The notes beneath the pieces were generated by a model that had not been told where the DNA came from, did not search any database, and saw nothing but the letters and a program-made list of their open reading frames with translations. DNA of 20,901 nucleotides from a virus. The stretch's first letter is position 1. Every line of letters begins with the position of its first letter. The stretch covers positions 1 through 20,901 of the IMG/VR virus record IMGVR_UViG_3300007735_000460, one strand, 5' to 3'. Of this stretch, positions 15,357 through 20,901 are shown piece by piece. The translations under genes were made by a program, and so were the position numbers.

Positions 15357-16852
15357 GCCACATCCACAAGGTCTTCGGGCCTCCCGGATCGGGGAAGACC
15401 ACCTACTTGCTCAACGTCGTTGACAAAGAGCTGGCAGCGGGTGTGTCTTCGCTTGAGATGGGCTACTTCTCTTTTACCAAGAAGGCGGCCAACGAAGCAC
15501 GCGACAGGGCTATCGTCAAGTTCCCCAACCTAAAAGAGAAAACAGACTTCCCGTTCTTTCGCACCTTGCATAGCCTTGCCTTTCGCTGTATGTCGGTCAA
15601 AGCAGACATGATCATGCAACCGGAACACTACAAAGAATTTGCAGAGCAAGCAGGGATTGAATTAAACGTCTCGTTTGAAGAAGAGTCAATTGCAAAAGCA
15701 GACAACCCTATCTTGAACGAGATCAACTTAGCGCGAATCAGGGGAATCGATTTGCGAGAGCATTACAACCAAAGCGGCTTGGATATCGAGTGGTATCACT
15801 TCGAGTTTGTGGAGCGGTCCTATCGTCATTACAAACGCAGCAAGGATTTGTTGGACTTCACCGATCTGTTGGAAATGGCTGTAGTCGAGCATGAAAGATT
15901 ACCTAAGCTGGAAGTGTTGATTGTTGACGAAGCACAGGATTTAAGCCGTTTGCAGTGGCTTATGGTTGAAGCCTTGGCCGCGAAGGCGAAACGGGTCTTC
16001 CTCGCCGGAGACGACGATCAGGCAGTATTTACTTGGGCCGGTGCAGATGTCAAGAGTTTTCTCTCGTTCCAAGGCAACATAACTGTTCTTGATCAGTCCT
16101 ACCGCGTTCCATCCACTGTCCACGCACTGGCAAATGCAATCGTGCATCGCATCCGTGAGCGTCAACCAAAGGAATGGAAGGCGCGCGACTTTGAGGGCAC
16201 TGTCAAGACCTACTACCGGTTTGAAGATGTGCCCATCGATGAAGGCCAATGGCTCATCATGGCTGCAACGAATTACATGCTCAACCCCGTGCATGAATGG
16301 TTAAAGAGTCAAGGCATCTTGTTTGAGCGTAGTGGCATTCCTAGCCTGTCTCCAGCAATGATCAAAGCCGTTGTCTACTGGGAGCGCTTGCGCTCAGGCG
16401 AAGAAGTAGAAGGCTTGTATGTGAGGGACGTATACAAATATCTCGGTGGTGAGTTCGTGGCCCGAGGACACCGGACATTCAAAGGCGGAGATGACCTGAT
16501 GCCCTACACGCTAGAGCATTTGAAAGAACACCACGGCCTGCAGACTGATGACATTTGGCACACGGCACTGTCGCGCATCCCAGAAGACAAGCGTGAGTAT
16601 TTGATTGCTGTGCTTCGTCGCAAAATAAAACTATCGACCGCGGGCCGCATCAAACTATCCACGATCCACGGTGCCAAAGGTGGCGAAGCAGACAACGTCA
16701 TGCTGATGATGGATTTGTCTCCAAAGTTTGCCAAAGAATATGCAAGCAACGGGGACAACGTCCACAGGCTTTTTTATGTGGGCATCACGCGCGCCAAACA
16801 ATCATTGCACCTAGTGCTACCAAAATTCCAAGACAAAGGCTTTCGCTTATGA
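15353..16852 (+). CDS. UvrD/Rep-like superfamily 1 DNA helicase
   Basis: 499 residues with all main SF1A motifs in order: Walker A GPPGSGKTT (9-17), motif Ia YFSFTKKAANEARDRA (38-53), motif II VDEAQD (191-196), motif III GDDDQAVFTWAGAD (219-232), motif IV QSYRVP (248-253), motif V STIHGAKGGEAD (436-447) and motif VI FYVGITRAK (474-482). It is shorter than cellular UvrD/Rep (about 670-720 residues), mostly through smaller 1B/2B subdomains. It should unwind duplex DNA 3'-5' using ATP. It overlaps the 80-aa gene and the polymerase gene by four bases each (ATGA). As no hexameric helicase is seen, it is the candidate fork helicase, though a repair role is also possible. Family call firm. Confidence 0.93.
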   Translation: MSHIHKVFGPPGSGKTTYLLNVVDKELAAGVSSLEMGYFSFTKKAANEARDRAIVKFPNLKEKTDFPFFRTLHSLAFRCMSVKADMIMQPEHYKEFAEQAGIELNVSFEEESIAKADNPILNEINLARIRGIDLREHYNQSGLDIEWYHFEFVERSYRHYKRSKDLLDFTDLLEMAVVEHERLPKLEVLIVDEAQDLSRLQWLMVEALAAKAKRVFLAGDDDQAVFTWAGADVKSFLSFQGNITVLDQSYRVPSTVHALANAIVHRIRERQPKEWKARDFEGTVKTYYRFEDVPIDEGQWLIMAATNYMLNPVHEWLKSQGILFERSGIPSLSPAMIKAVVYWERLRSGEEVEGLYVRDVYKYLGGEFVARGHRTFKGGDDLMPYTLEHLKEHHGLQTDDIWHTALSRIPEDKREYLIAVLRRKIKLSTAGRIKLSTIHGAKGGEADNVMLMMDLSPKFAKEYASNGDNVHRLFYVGITRAKQSLHLVLPKFQDKGFRL

Positions 16853-18714
16853 AAACGCTACCCATGTTCCCAACTCAGACAGAATGGGTTCCTCCACAGA
16901 CTTTTCCAAATCTATCCAACGCTAAGGAGATTGCAATTGACCTCGAAACATGCGACCCCCATATGGAATCTTTTGGACCGGGCTGGCCCCGTAACGATGG
17001 TTTTATTGTTGGCTACGCTATCGCCGTTGAGGGATGGTCTGGCTATTACCCTGTGGCCCATCAAGGAGGCGGTAACCTTGATAAACGACTCGTCGAACGA
17101 TGGATCACGGACGTCCTCAAAACACCAGCGGACAAAATTATGCATAACGCCGCCTACGACCTCGGTTGGCTCAAAGCGTCAGGGTTCGAAGTCTCGGGGA
17201 CAATCTACGACACCATGTTGGCTGCGCCCCTCCTCGACGAGAATCGTTTTAGTTTTGCCCTCAATTCACTGGGCTTCGATTTCGTACAAGAGGTCAAGTC
17301 CGAGCAAGGCCTAAAACAAGCTGCTGCAGACTTCGGTGTGCATCCAAAGAAGGAGCTGTGGAAGCTCCCCGCTATGTACGTGGGCGACTACGCTGAACAA
17401 GACGCTGCCCTCACATTAAAACTCTGGCAAGCATTCAAAACAAAGATGCGCATAGAAGATGTTGAATCCATCTTCCAATTGGAGACAGAAGTCTTCCCAG
17501 TTCTTTTCAACATGACCTACCGCGGTATCCGGTTCGATCGCAAGAAGTGCGAGCAACTGATCAACCAGCTCATGGCCAGAGAAAAGCAGCTCCACACTGA
17601 GCTAAAGAAAATCTGCGGCACCTCCGTCGATATCTGGGCCGCCCAATCCATCGCCATAGCATTTGACAAGCTTGGAATTCAATACGGCAAAACAACCAAC
17701 GGTCTTCCCAGTTTTACAAAAGGGTTCTTGGATTCCTGTGAGCACCCAGTAGCCAAGATGATTGTGGAAGCGCGCGAGACAAACAAAACGCACAGCACGT
17801 TCCTCCAGCCTTACCTAGACTTCAGTGCCAAGACTGGCCGCATCCATCCGCACGTCAACCAGATGCGCTCAGATGATGGTGGCACCGTCACCGGACGTCT
17901 GTCCATGGCCAACCCCAATTTGCAGCAAGTTCCTGCCCGCCATGAAGTCATCGGACCCATGGTCCGCTCCCTGTTCCTGCCAGAAGAAGGTGAACTCTGG
18001 GCCTCCAACGACTTCAGCTCCCAAGAACCGCGCCTGCTTGTGCACTATGCAAATCTCCTCTCCCTACCCGGGGCCGAGACCATGGTGCAGGCCTATCAGA
18101 ACGATCCCAACACTGACTTTCACCAGATGGTTGCAGACATGGCTGGAATCAAGCGCAAGGCCGCCAAAACGATTGGCCTAGGGCTGATGTACGGTATGGG
18201 CAAAAACAAGCTTGCAGGCCAGCTAGATTTGTCCCTAGACGAGGCTTCTGAGCTCATTGAGCAGTTCCACAAGAACGTGCCATTCCTAAAAGGCACCGTC
18301 AACGCCGTTATGAAACGAATTGACCATCCAGCAGCAGGCGGGGCTATCCGGACATTGCTGGGACGCAAATGCCGCTTCCCTCTGTGGGAACCGATGGAGT
18401 GGGGAGTCAATAAGGCACTGCCACGCGAGCAAGCAGTCATTGAATATGGCTCAAGGATCAAGCGCGCAGGCACCTACAAGGGGCTAAATCGTCTTATCCA
18501 AGGGTCAGCCGCAGACCAGACCAAAGCAGCCATGGTGGCCTTGCACAAAGCAGGCTACAAGCCTATCTTGCAAGTGCATGATGAGCTGGCGCTCAGTGTC
18601 AAGAACAGGGAAGAAGCGGAGGCTGCAGCAGAGATCATGGCCAACGCAGCACGCCTAGAGGTGCCCAGTCGTTGTGACGTGGAAGTTGGACCGAGCTGGG
18701 GTGAAGCGAAGTAA
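16849..18714 (+). CDS. polA: family A DNA polymerase with 3'-5' exonuclease (phage PolA)
   Basis: 621 residues. The proofreading domain shows D31-L-E33 (Exo I), H99-N-A-A-Y-D104 (Exo II) and Y181-A-E-Q-D185 (Exo III), so it should be active. The polymerase domain shows TGRLSMANPNLQQVPAR (348-364), motif A with D388 in NDFSSQEPRLL, the O-helix R436-x3-K440-x3-L444-x3-Y448-G449, and motif C H577-D578-E579. Alignment of the O-helix to E. coli Pol I puts L444 at the position of Phe762, a variant known from virioplankton polymerases. There is no 5'-3' exonuclease domain. It is last in the operon, starts within the helicase stop (ATGA), and is followed by a hairpin. It is the replicative polymerase of the phage. 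Confidence 0.96.
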   Translation: MKTLPMFPTQTEWVPPQTFPNLSNAKEIAIDLETCDPHMESFGPGWPRNDGFIVGYAIAVEGWSGYYPVAHQGGGNLDKRLVERWITDVLKTPADKIMHNAAYDLGWLKASGFEVSGTIYDTMLAAPLLDENRFSFALNSLGFDFVQEVKSEQGLKQAAADFGVHPKKELWKLPAMYVGDYAEQDAALTLKLWQAFKTKMRIEDVESIFQLETEVFPVLFNMTYRGIRFDRKKCEQLINQLMAREKQLHTELKKICGTSVDIWAAQSIAIAFDKLGIQYGKTTNGLPSFTKGFLDSCEHPVAKMIVEARETNKTHSTFLQPYLDFSAKTGRIHPHVNQMRSDDGGTVTGRLSMANPNLQQVPARHEVIGPMVRSLFLPEEGELWASNDFSSQEPRLLVHYANLLSLPGAETMVQAYQNDPNTDFHQMVADMAGIKRKAAKTIGLGLMYGMGKNKLAGQLDLSLDEASELIEQFHKNVPFLKGTVNAVMKRIDHPAAGGAIRTLLGRKCRFPLWEPMEWGVNKALPREQAVIEYGSRIKRAGTYKGLNRLIQGSAADQTKAAMVALHKAGYKPILQVHDELALSVKNREEAEAAAEIMANAARLEVPSRCDVEVGPSWGEAK

Positions 18715-18739
18715 AAGAAAGGGCCCCGCGAGGGGCCCT
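18712..18739 (-). terminator. terminator hairpin between convergent operons, better on the - strand
   Basis: AGGGCCCC (18720-18727), loop GCGA, GGGGCCCT (18732-18739): eight perfect pairs. Read on the - strand it is followed by TTCTTTT, making a good intrinsic terminator for the small-gene operon. Its T-tract reaches the polA stop codon. On the + strand only ATTAACA follows, so polA transcripts would be stopped less efficiently. It fills most of the 46-base gap between the two operons. Confidence 0.75.
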
Positions 18740-18760
18740 ATTAACATCCAGAGGAAATCA

Positions 18761-19054
18761 TCAAGGAAACAGTTTGGATTTTATACGCTGCCACAGACTT
18801 GGCAAGGGTTTGACGTCCTCAAACAGGTCTAATTGTGTTAATTTGAATAGGTATTCACCCTTACCCCGCCCAGCAATGATCTCCGCATGCAACTGATGGT
18901 GGGCAGCTAAATACAAAGCAGCACGGCGGGTGATGGATATCGGCATCTTGGTCAGCTTGGCCAACTCACTGGTCTTGGCCTGATAACCGTTTTTCCGCAA
19001 AGCATCCAAAACCTTCTTCCTCGCCTGTGGTCCGGTGATGGTGAATTTGTTCAT
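18761..19054 (-). CDS. winged-helix-like small protein with beta-clamp-binding motif QLDLF
   Basis: 97 residues; the start overlaps the preceding stop (ATGA). Residues 12-55 read as three helices with a helix-turn-helix pattern (SELAKLTKMPISITRRAALY). EIIAGRGKGEYLFKL (58-72) follows, like the beta wing of a winged-helix DNA-binding domain. Residues 74-78 are QLDLF, matching the bacterial sliding-clamp-binding consensus QL(S/D)LF exactly. The motif sits just after the folded domain, in a linker suited to docking. The C-terminus is basic and aromatic (SLWQRIKSKLFP). It could be a regulator that docks on host DnaN, a clamp inhibitor, or a recruiter for phage replication. The winged helix and motif are visible; the function is inferred. 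It is the last gene of the - operon. Confidence 0.65.
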   Translation of the reverse strand: MNKFTITGPQARKKVLDALRKNGYQAKTSELAKLTKMPISITRRAALYLAAHHQLHAEIIAGRGKGEYLFKLTQLDLFEDVKPLPSLWQRIKSKLFP

Positions 19055-19527
19055 CGCTCAACCCCTTCTAGCCGGTCAGAAATGAGCTTGGCATACCCAG
19101 CAATATCCACCCAGTGATCCACAACGTCAGGATTGCCGTTGACGATGCGGCCAATCTTGTGGACGATCATCTCCAGCGCTTCCCACTGGTCATCAGCAAA
19201 GGTTTTCTCATGCTTTTGTGCATGCTCAGCCATCTGGCGCTTAATTCCCTGCATCAGGGCAGCGCCGTCTTTAAATTTGCCGTAGCTCAGGGCCCTTGTG
19301 TCAAGGGTTGCGTCCACGCTCGTTGGCTCATTGACCTCTTTAACAATCTTTTGCCAAGAAGACAGGGACGGCACGGGGATTGGTTCGGGCAAAACAAGCT
19401 CCGCAAACGCTTTCTTTCGGACCTTGTAGACCACAGGCAGGGATGCCTTGAACTTGGTGGCCACAGAACGCGCCTTGGCTGTTGGGTGCTCCATGAAATA
19501 AGCCATGATTTTTTCAGTCTTTGTCAT
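19051..19527 (-). CDS. HTH-DUF6378 fusion protein (158 aa)
   Basis: 158 residues; the start overlaps the upstream stop by four bases. Residues 1-42 have the spacing of a helix-turn-helix (EKIMAYFMEHPTAKARSVAT, then LPVVYKVRKKAF). After a Pro-rich linker, residues 76-154 match my recollection of the phage DUF6378 domain: DTRALSYGKFKDGA, WEALEMIVHKIGRIVNGNPD (115-134), and HWVDIAGYAKLISDRLEG. DUF6378 often stands alone and has no proven activity; its helical E/D/H-rich pattern has a MazG-like look, so nucleotide handling is possible. The added HTH suggests DNA binding or transcription-linked control. Domain recognition is from memory, so moderately sure; function unknown. Confidence 0.7.
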   Translation of the reverse strand: MTKTEKIMAYFMEHPTAKARSVATKFKASLPVVYKVRKKAFAELVLPEPIPVPSLSSWQKIVKEVNEPTSVDATLDTRALSYGKFKDGAALMQGIKRQMAEHAQKHEKTFADDQWEALEMIVHKIGRIVNGNPDVVDHWVDIAGYAKLISDRLEGVER

Positions 19528-20000
19528 ATGATTTCTTCCTTTTTGATGATGGGACGTGCCCTGTGATGACGGATTTCGTTATGCACGATATCTATCGCTT
19601 TCTCCAACTCTGCTACAGTGCAGGCTTCTAATTGGGCATCATGAATTTCCATGCCCAAATTCAATGAGGTGAGCTCGGGTCCACGCAGAATAAACTTGCC
19701 AGTCTCCACTCCTCTGCTTCCCACGGCAAAGAGAGCGTCCTGCGCGGCCCGAATCTCATCCCTCCAATCGTCTCCAATCCGCATACGAATCAGCGCTTCC
19801 GCCATATTCATTGCAGCGATCAAGACGTCTAAATCTCTACGCTCTGCCAAGCCTCTGCGGGCCCTATCTAATGCATCATGGTTCATGATCATTAGTGTTG
19901 TACCGGAACTTAAGTCGCCAACCGTCTTCATCCCAGAAATGACGTGGGACATCGGATCACGGATCACGCCTTTAGGCCGGTACTTTGAGCGCTTTCTCAT
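19524..20000 (-). CDS. conserved phage protein of unknown function (158 aa)
   Basis: 158 residues; ATGA overlaps at both ends, with the 35-aa gene upstream and the HTH-DUF6378 gene downstream. The N-terminus MRKRSKYRPKGV is strongly basic. A mostly helical body follows, with RRDLDVLIAAMNMAEALIRM (about 54-73) and GDDWRDEIRAAQDALFAVG. Then come GKFILRGPELTSLNLGMEIHDAQ and a C-terminal helix with VAELEKAIDIVHNEIRHHRA. I recognise the pattern as a widespread family in phages and prophages of Proteobacteria, especially Burkholderiales, but know of no assigned role. A basic head and all-helical body could fit a nucleic-acid-associated protein. No catalytic motif seen. Confidence 0.7.
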   Translation of the reverse strand: MRKRSKYRPKGVIRDPMSHVISGMKTVGDLSSGTTLMIMNHDALDRARRGLAERRDLDVLIAAMNMAEALIRMRIGDDWRDEIRAAQDALFAVGSRGVETGKFILRGPELTSLNLGMEIHDAQLEACTVAELEKAIDIVHNEIRHHRARPIIKKEEII

Positions 20001-20104
20001 AACGGTGCATCAGGCAATTTATTGCGCTGTTGTTGCTGGTATTGTTTTTCCTGTGCCTTGGACCAAGGGACAGGACCGCTAGGGGGTGGAAAGGGCCATG
20101 TCAT
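19997..20104 (-). CDS. micro-gene, 35-aa Pro/Gln-rich peptide
   Basis: A 35-codon frame runs from ATG at 20104 to TGA at 19997 and exactly fills the gap between its neighbours. Its ATG overlaps the stop of the 71-aa gene (ATGA) and its stop overlaps the ATG of the 158-aa gene (ATGA). The peptide begins MTWPFPPPSGPVPWSKAQEK, continues Gln-rich, and ends PDAPL. The Trp/Pro-rich start is unusual and has no recognised family. Overlaps at both ends in an operon built that way argue strongly that it is translated. Likely a small accessory peptide that binds a host or phage protein, or simply a coupling device. Confidence 0.6.
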   Translation of the reverse strand: MTWPFPPPSGPVPWSKAQEKQYQQQQRNKLPDAPL

Positions 20105-20316
20105 GTGTTGCGCTCCTTCAATGCTTGTTCGATGGCTCTAGCAAATGCTATCTGTCCGTCAGGCATAGACCCGCCACGGTGTGTTTTCAAAGTCTCTGTA
20201 TAAATATCTAGGATTGTTGTTGTGTGTAGGCCAACCCAAGGCCGTCTGTAGTCTTGGATGTCATCGTCATCATCTACTCTGCGGTGTGGCACTGATATGC
20301 CTATTGGTCTAGTCAT
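20101..20316 (-). CDS. small hypothetical phage protein (71 aa)
   Basis: 71 residues, starting in an ATGA overlap with the 63-aa gene and ending in one with the 35-aa gene. The N-terminus is basic (MTRPIGISVPHRR), then comes an acidic run VDDDDDIQDY. A C-terminal helical region follows, with LDIYTETLKT and PDGQIAFARAIEQALKERNT. No family recognised. Coding status rests on the overlaps and on the absence of a competing frame. Confidence 0.6.
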   Translation of the reverse strand: MTRPIGISVPHRRVDDDDDIQDYRRPWVGLHTTTILDIYTETLKTHRGGSMPDGQIAFARAIEQALKERNT

Positions 20317-20504
20317 GTGTTCTTCTCCAACTTAGCCAGTCGGTCACCCAACTCGCGTATCAGCATCTGAGCCACGTCTAGTTCTTGCATAAGCTGCTCC
20401 CTAGTCGGGCGCTTGATTCCTCGGATAGATTCCTGTTTAGCCTTGCTCTCACGCTCCACACGGTTGAATTCTTCCCACTCTTCTGGTGTTGCTTCAGTCA
20501 TCAT
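20313..20504 (-). CDS. small helical/coiled-coil phage protein (63 aa)
   Basis: 63 residues, nearly all predicted helix, with charged heptads in EEWEEFNRVERESKAKQESI and again LMQELDVAQMLIRELGDRLA. Two consecutive ATGs (20504 and 20501) are possible starts; both lie inside the end of the 60-aa gene. The stop overlaps the 71-aa start. No family recognised; likely an oligomeric or partner-binding small protein. Confidence 0.6.
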   Translation of the reverse strand: MMTEATPEEWEEFNRVERESKAKQESIRGIKRPTREQLMQELDVAQMLIRELGDRLAKLEKNT

Positions 20505-20676
20505 TACGTTCCAATCTTGCTTTCTGCGCAGCCTCCAAAGAGGTGTAACGCTTGGTATTGCTCTTCAATAGATAAATACCATCCAAAGACTTTTGTATCT
20601 CATCTATCACCTCCCCATCAGGGGCTTCCAGCACCCACATCTGCAGGGTCCACTCCTTCCAAACAGATCGTTTCAT
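20494..20676 (-). CDS. small hypothetical phage protein (60 aa)
   Basis: 60 residues; the ATG at 20676 follows GGGGGAGG with a four-base spacer, one of the strongest ribosome sites in the window. The pattern is strand-rich (WKEWTLQMWVLEAP, then GIYLLKSNTKRYTS), ending in a helix (LEAAQKARLERNDD). It looks like a compact alpha/beta mini-domain. Its start overlaps the stop of the 38-aa membrane peptide (ATGA) and directly follows the stop of the 68-aa frame. Function unknown. Confidence 0.6.
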   Translation of the reverse strand: MKRSVWKEWTLQMWVLEAPDGEVIDEIQKSLDGIYLLKSNTKRYTSLEAAQKARLERNDD

Positions 20677-20789
20677 CTATCCTCCCCCGCTGCCCAAATC
20701 ACCATAAGTAATATTGCTATGCCAATTACTAAGAAGAAACCAAGACCCAGCAGCGCCGAGATCATGGCTATGTTGTGTACCGCTTCCAT
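20673..20789 (-). CDS. micro-gene, 38-aa single-pass membrane peptide
   Basis: A 38-codon frame runs from ATG at 20789 to TGA at 20673, in the +1 frame relative to the 68-aa gene it overlaps for 113 bases. The peptide starts MEAVHNIAM, then has about 22 uninterrupted hydrophobic residues (SALLGLGFFLVIGIAILLMV within positions 11-30), and ends IWAAGEDR. This is a clear single transmembrane helix. AAAGGAG lies seven bases upstream, and an in-frame TAG two codons before the ATG excludes an extension. The stop overlaps the next ATG (ATGA). It could be a small lysis, exclusion or membrane-anchoring peptide; no family recognised. Confidence 0.65.
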   Translation of the reverse strand: MEAVHNIAMISALLGLGFFLVIGIAILLMVIWAAGEDR

Positions 20790-20883
20790 GGACTATCTCC
20801 TTTACTAGTTCGTCCTTTAAACGCTGGTTCTCAATGACCAGCTCCCTCCAAGCTTTTAACGCAATCTTGGTGTCCTCGTCCAT
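20677..20883 (-). CDS. small hypothetical phage protein (68 aa), 3' half overlapped by another gene
   Basis: 68 residues. The first 30 look like a real protein: an amphipathic helix or coiled coil reading MDEDTKIALKAWRELVIENQ, then RLKDELVKEI. The last 36 residues (from about HGSGTQHSHD to GSGGG) are low-quality in composition, and here the +1 frame encodes a clean transmembrane helix. Either two genes truly overlap or this frame once ended earlier. The stop TAG abuts the ATG of the 60-aa gene. No function assigned. Confidence 0.45.
   Translation of the reverse strand: MDEDTKIALKAWRELVIENQRLKDELVKEIVHGSGTQHSHDLGAAGSWFLLSNWHSNITYGDLGSGGG
20797..20803 (-). promoter_or_regulatory. ribosome-binding site of the nested membrane peptide
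   Basis: On the - strand AAAGGAG lies seven bases before ATG at 20789, inside codons of the 68-aa frame. This near-ideal site supports separate initiation of the nested gene. Confidence 0.6.
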
Positions 20884-20901
20884 CAGTGCTTGCCTTCACC
20901 G
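20883..20901 (-). CDS. possible 3' end of a further - strand gene (partial)
   Basis: On the - strand the window starts with codons reading GEGKH and a TGA at 20885-20883, which overlaps the following ATG as TGATG. The stop-start overlap matches the style of the rest of this operon, so a gene probably ends here. Too short for any identification. Confidence 0.35.

Noticed and set aside
18220-18240. QLDLSL in PolA as a second clamp-binding motif
   Set aside because: It lies in the fingers domain directly after the O-helix, where a similar QL-containing helix is structural in Pol I, and it lacks the terminal Phe of the consensus.
19651-20082. 143-codon + strand frame at the right end
   Set aside because: Runs antisense to the 158-aa and 35-aa genes, whose coupling by ATGA overlaps is far better evidence of coding.

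Overview
The window is a densely coded piece of a tailed double-stranded DNA bacteriophage genome (Caudoviricetes). The phage assignment rests on very large, low-complexity virion-type proteins with no cellular counterpart, a compact phage-type replication cassette, tightly packed small unknown genes, and no stretch over about 300 bases without a gene. Base composition looks roughly balanced. Ribosome-binding sites are of the ordinary AAGGA/GGAG type, which points to a bacterial host. Several small unknown proteins resemble ones I recall from phages of aquatic and Burkholderiales-type Proteobacteria, so a Gram-negative aquatic host is a weak guess. No integrase, immunity repressor, tRNA, CRISPR array or insertion sequence is visible.

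Layout: (1) 1-9573, + strand: the end of a virion operon. It has a 784-aa Gly/Ala-rich structural protein, then a 316-aa Gln-rich protein, a 797-aa protein and a 1141-aa protein. The last three resemble in order and size class the podovirus internal-virion (ejection) series. A DUF5856-like 123-aa protein closes the operon. Its likely terminator lies inside the 3' end of the convergent nuclease gene. (2) 9589-11774, - strand: a two-gene operon of an SNF2-type SF2 helicase and a RecB/MGME1-like PD-(D/E)XK exonuclease, with a 4-base overlap. (3) 11775-11861: a short divergent control region with a sigma70-like promoter and a perfect 18-bp palindrome covering its -10 element. (4) 11862-18714, + strand: the replication operon. 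It holds two early proteins of unknown function, a putative ssDNA-binding protein, an archaeo-eukaryotic-type (TOTE-like) primase with a four-cysteine C-terminal region, an 80-aa unknown, a UvrD/Rep-like SF1 helicase and a family A DNA polymerase with 3'-5' exonuclease. (5) 18720-18739: a terminator hairpin between convergent operons. (6) 18761-20901, - strand: an operon of small genes chained by ATGA-type overlaps. It includes two very short genes (35 and 38 codons) that an ordinary ORF cutoff misses, a winged-helix-like protein carrying a perfect beta-clamp-binding pentapeptide, and an HTH-DUF6378 fusion.

How the genes fit together: the + strand primase, SF1 helicase and PolA are translationally coupled or nearly so, and could form a replisome without a DnaB/T7 gp4-type hexameric helicase, none of which is seen here. 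The opposing SNF2 helicase-exonuclease pair probably processes DNA ends or recombination intermediates. The virion genes encode particle and probably genome-ejection proteins. The most unusual points are the leucine at the PolA residue equivalent to E. coli 762, the QLDLF clamp motif, the nested transmembrane micro-gene, and the operator-like palindrome.
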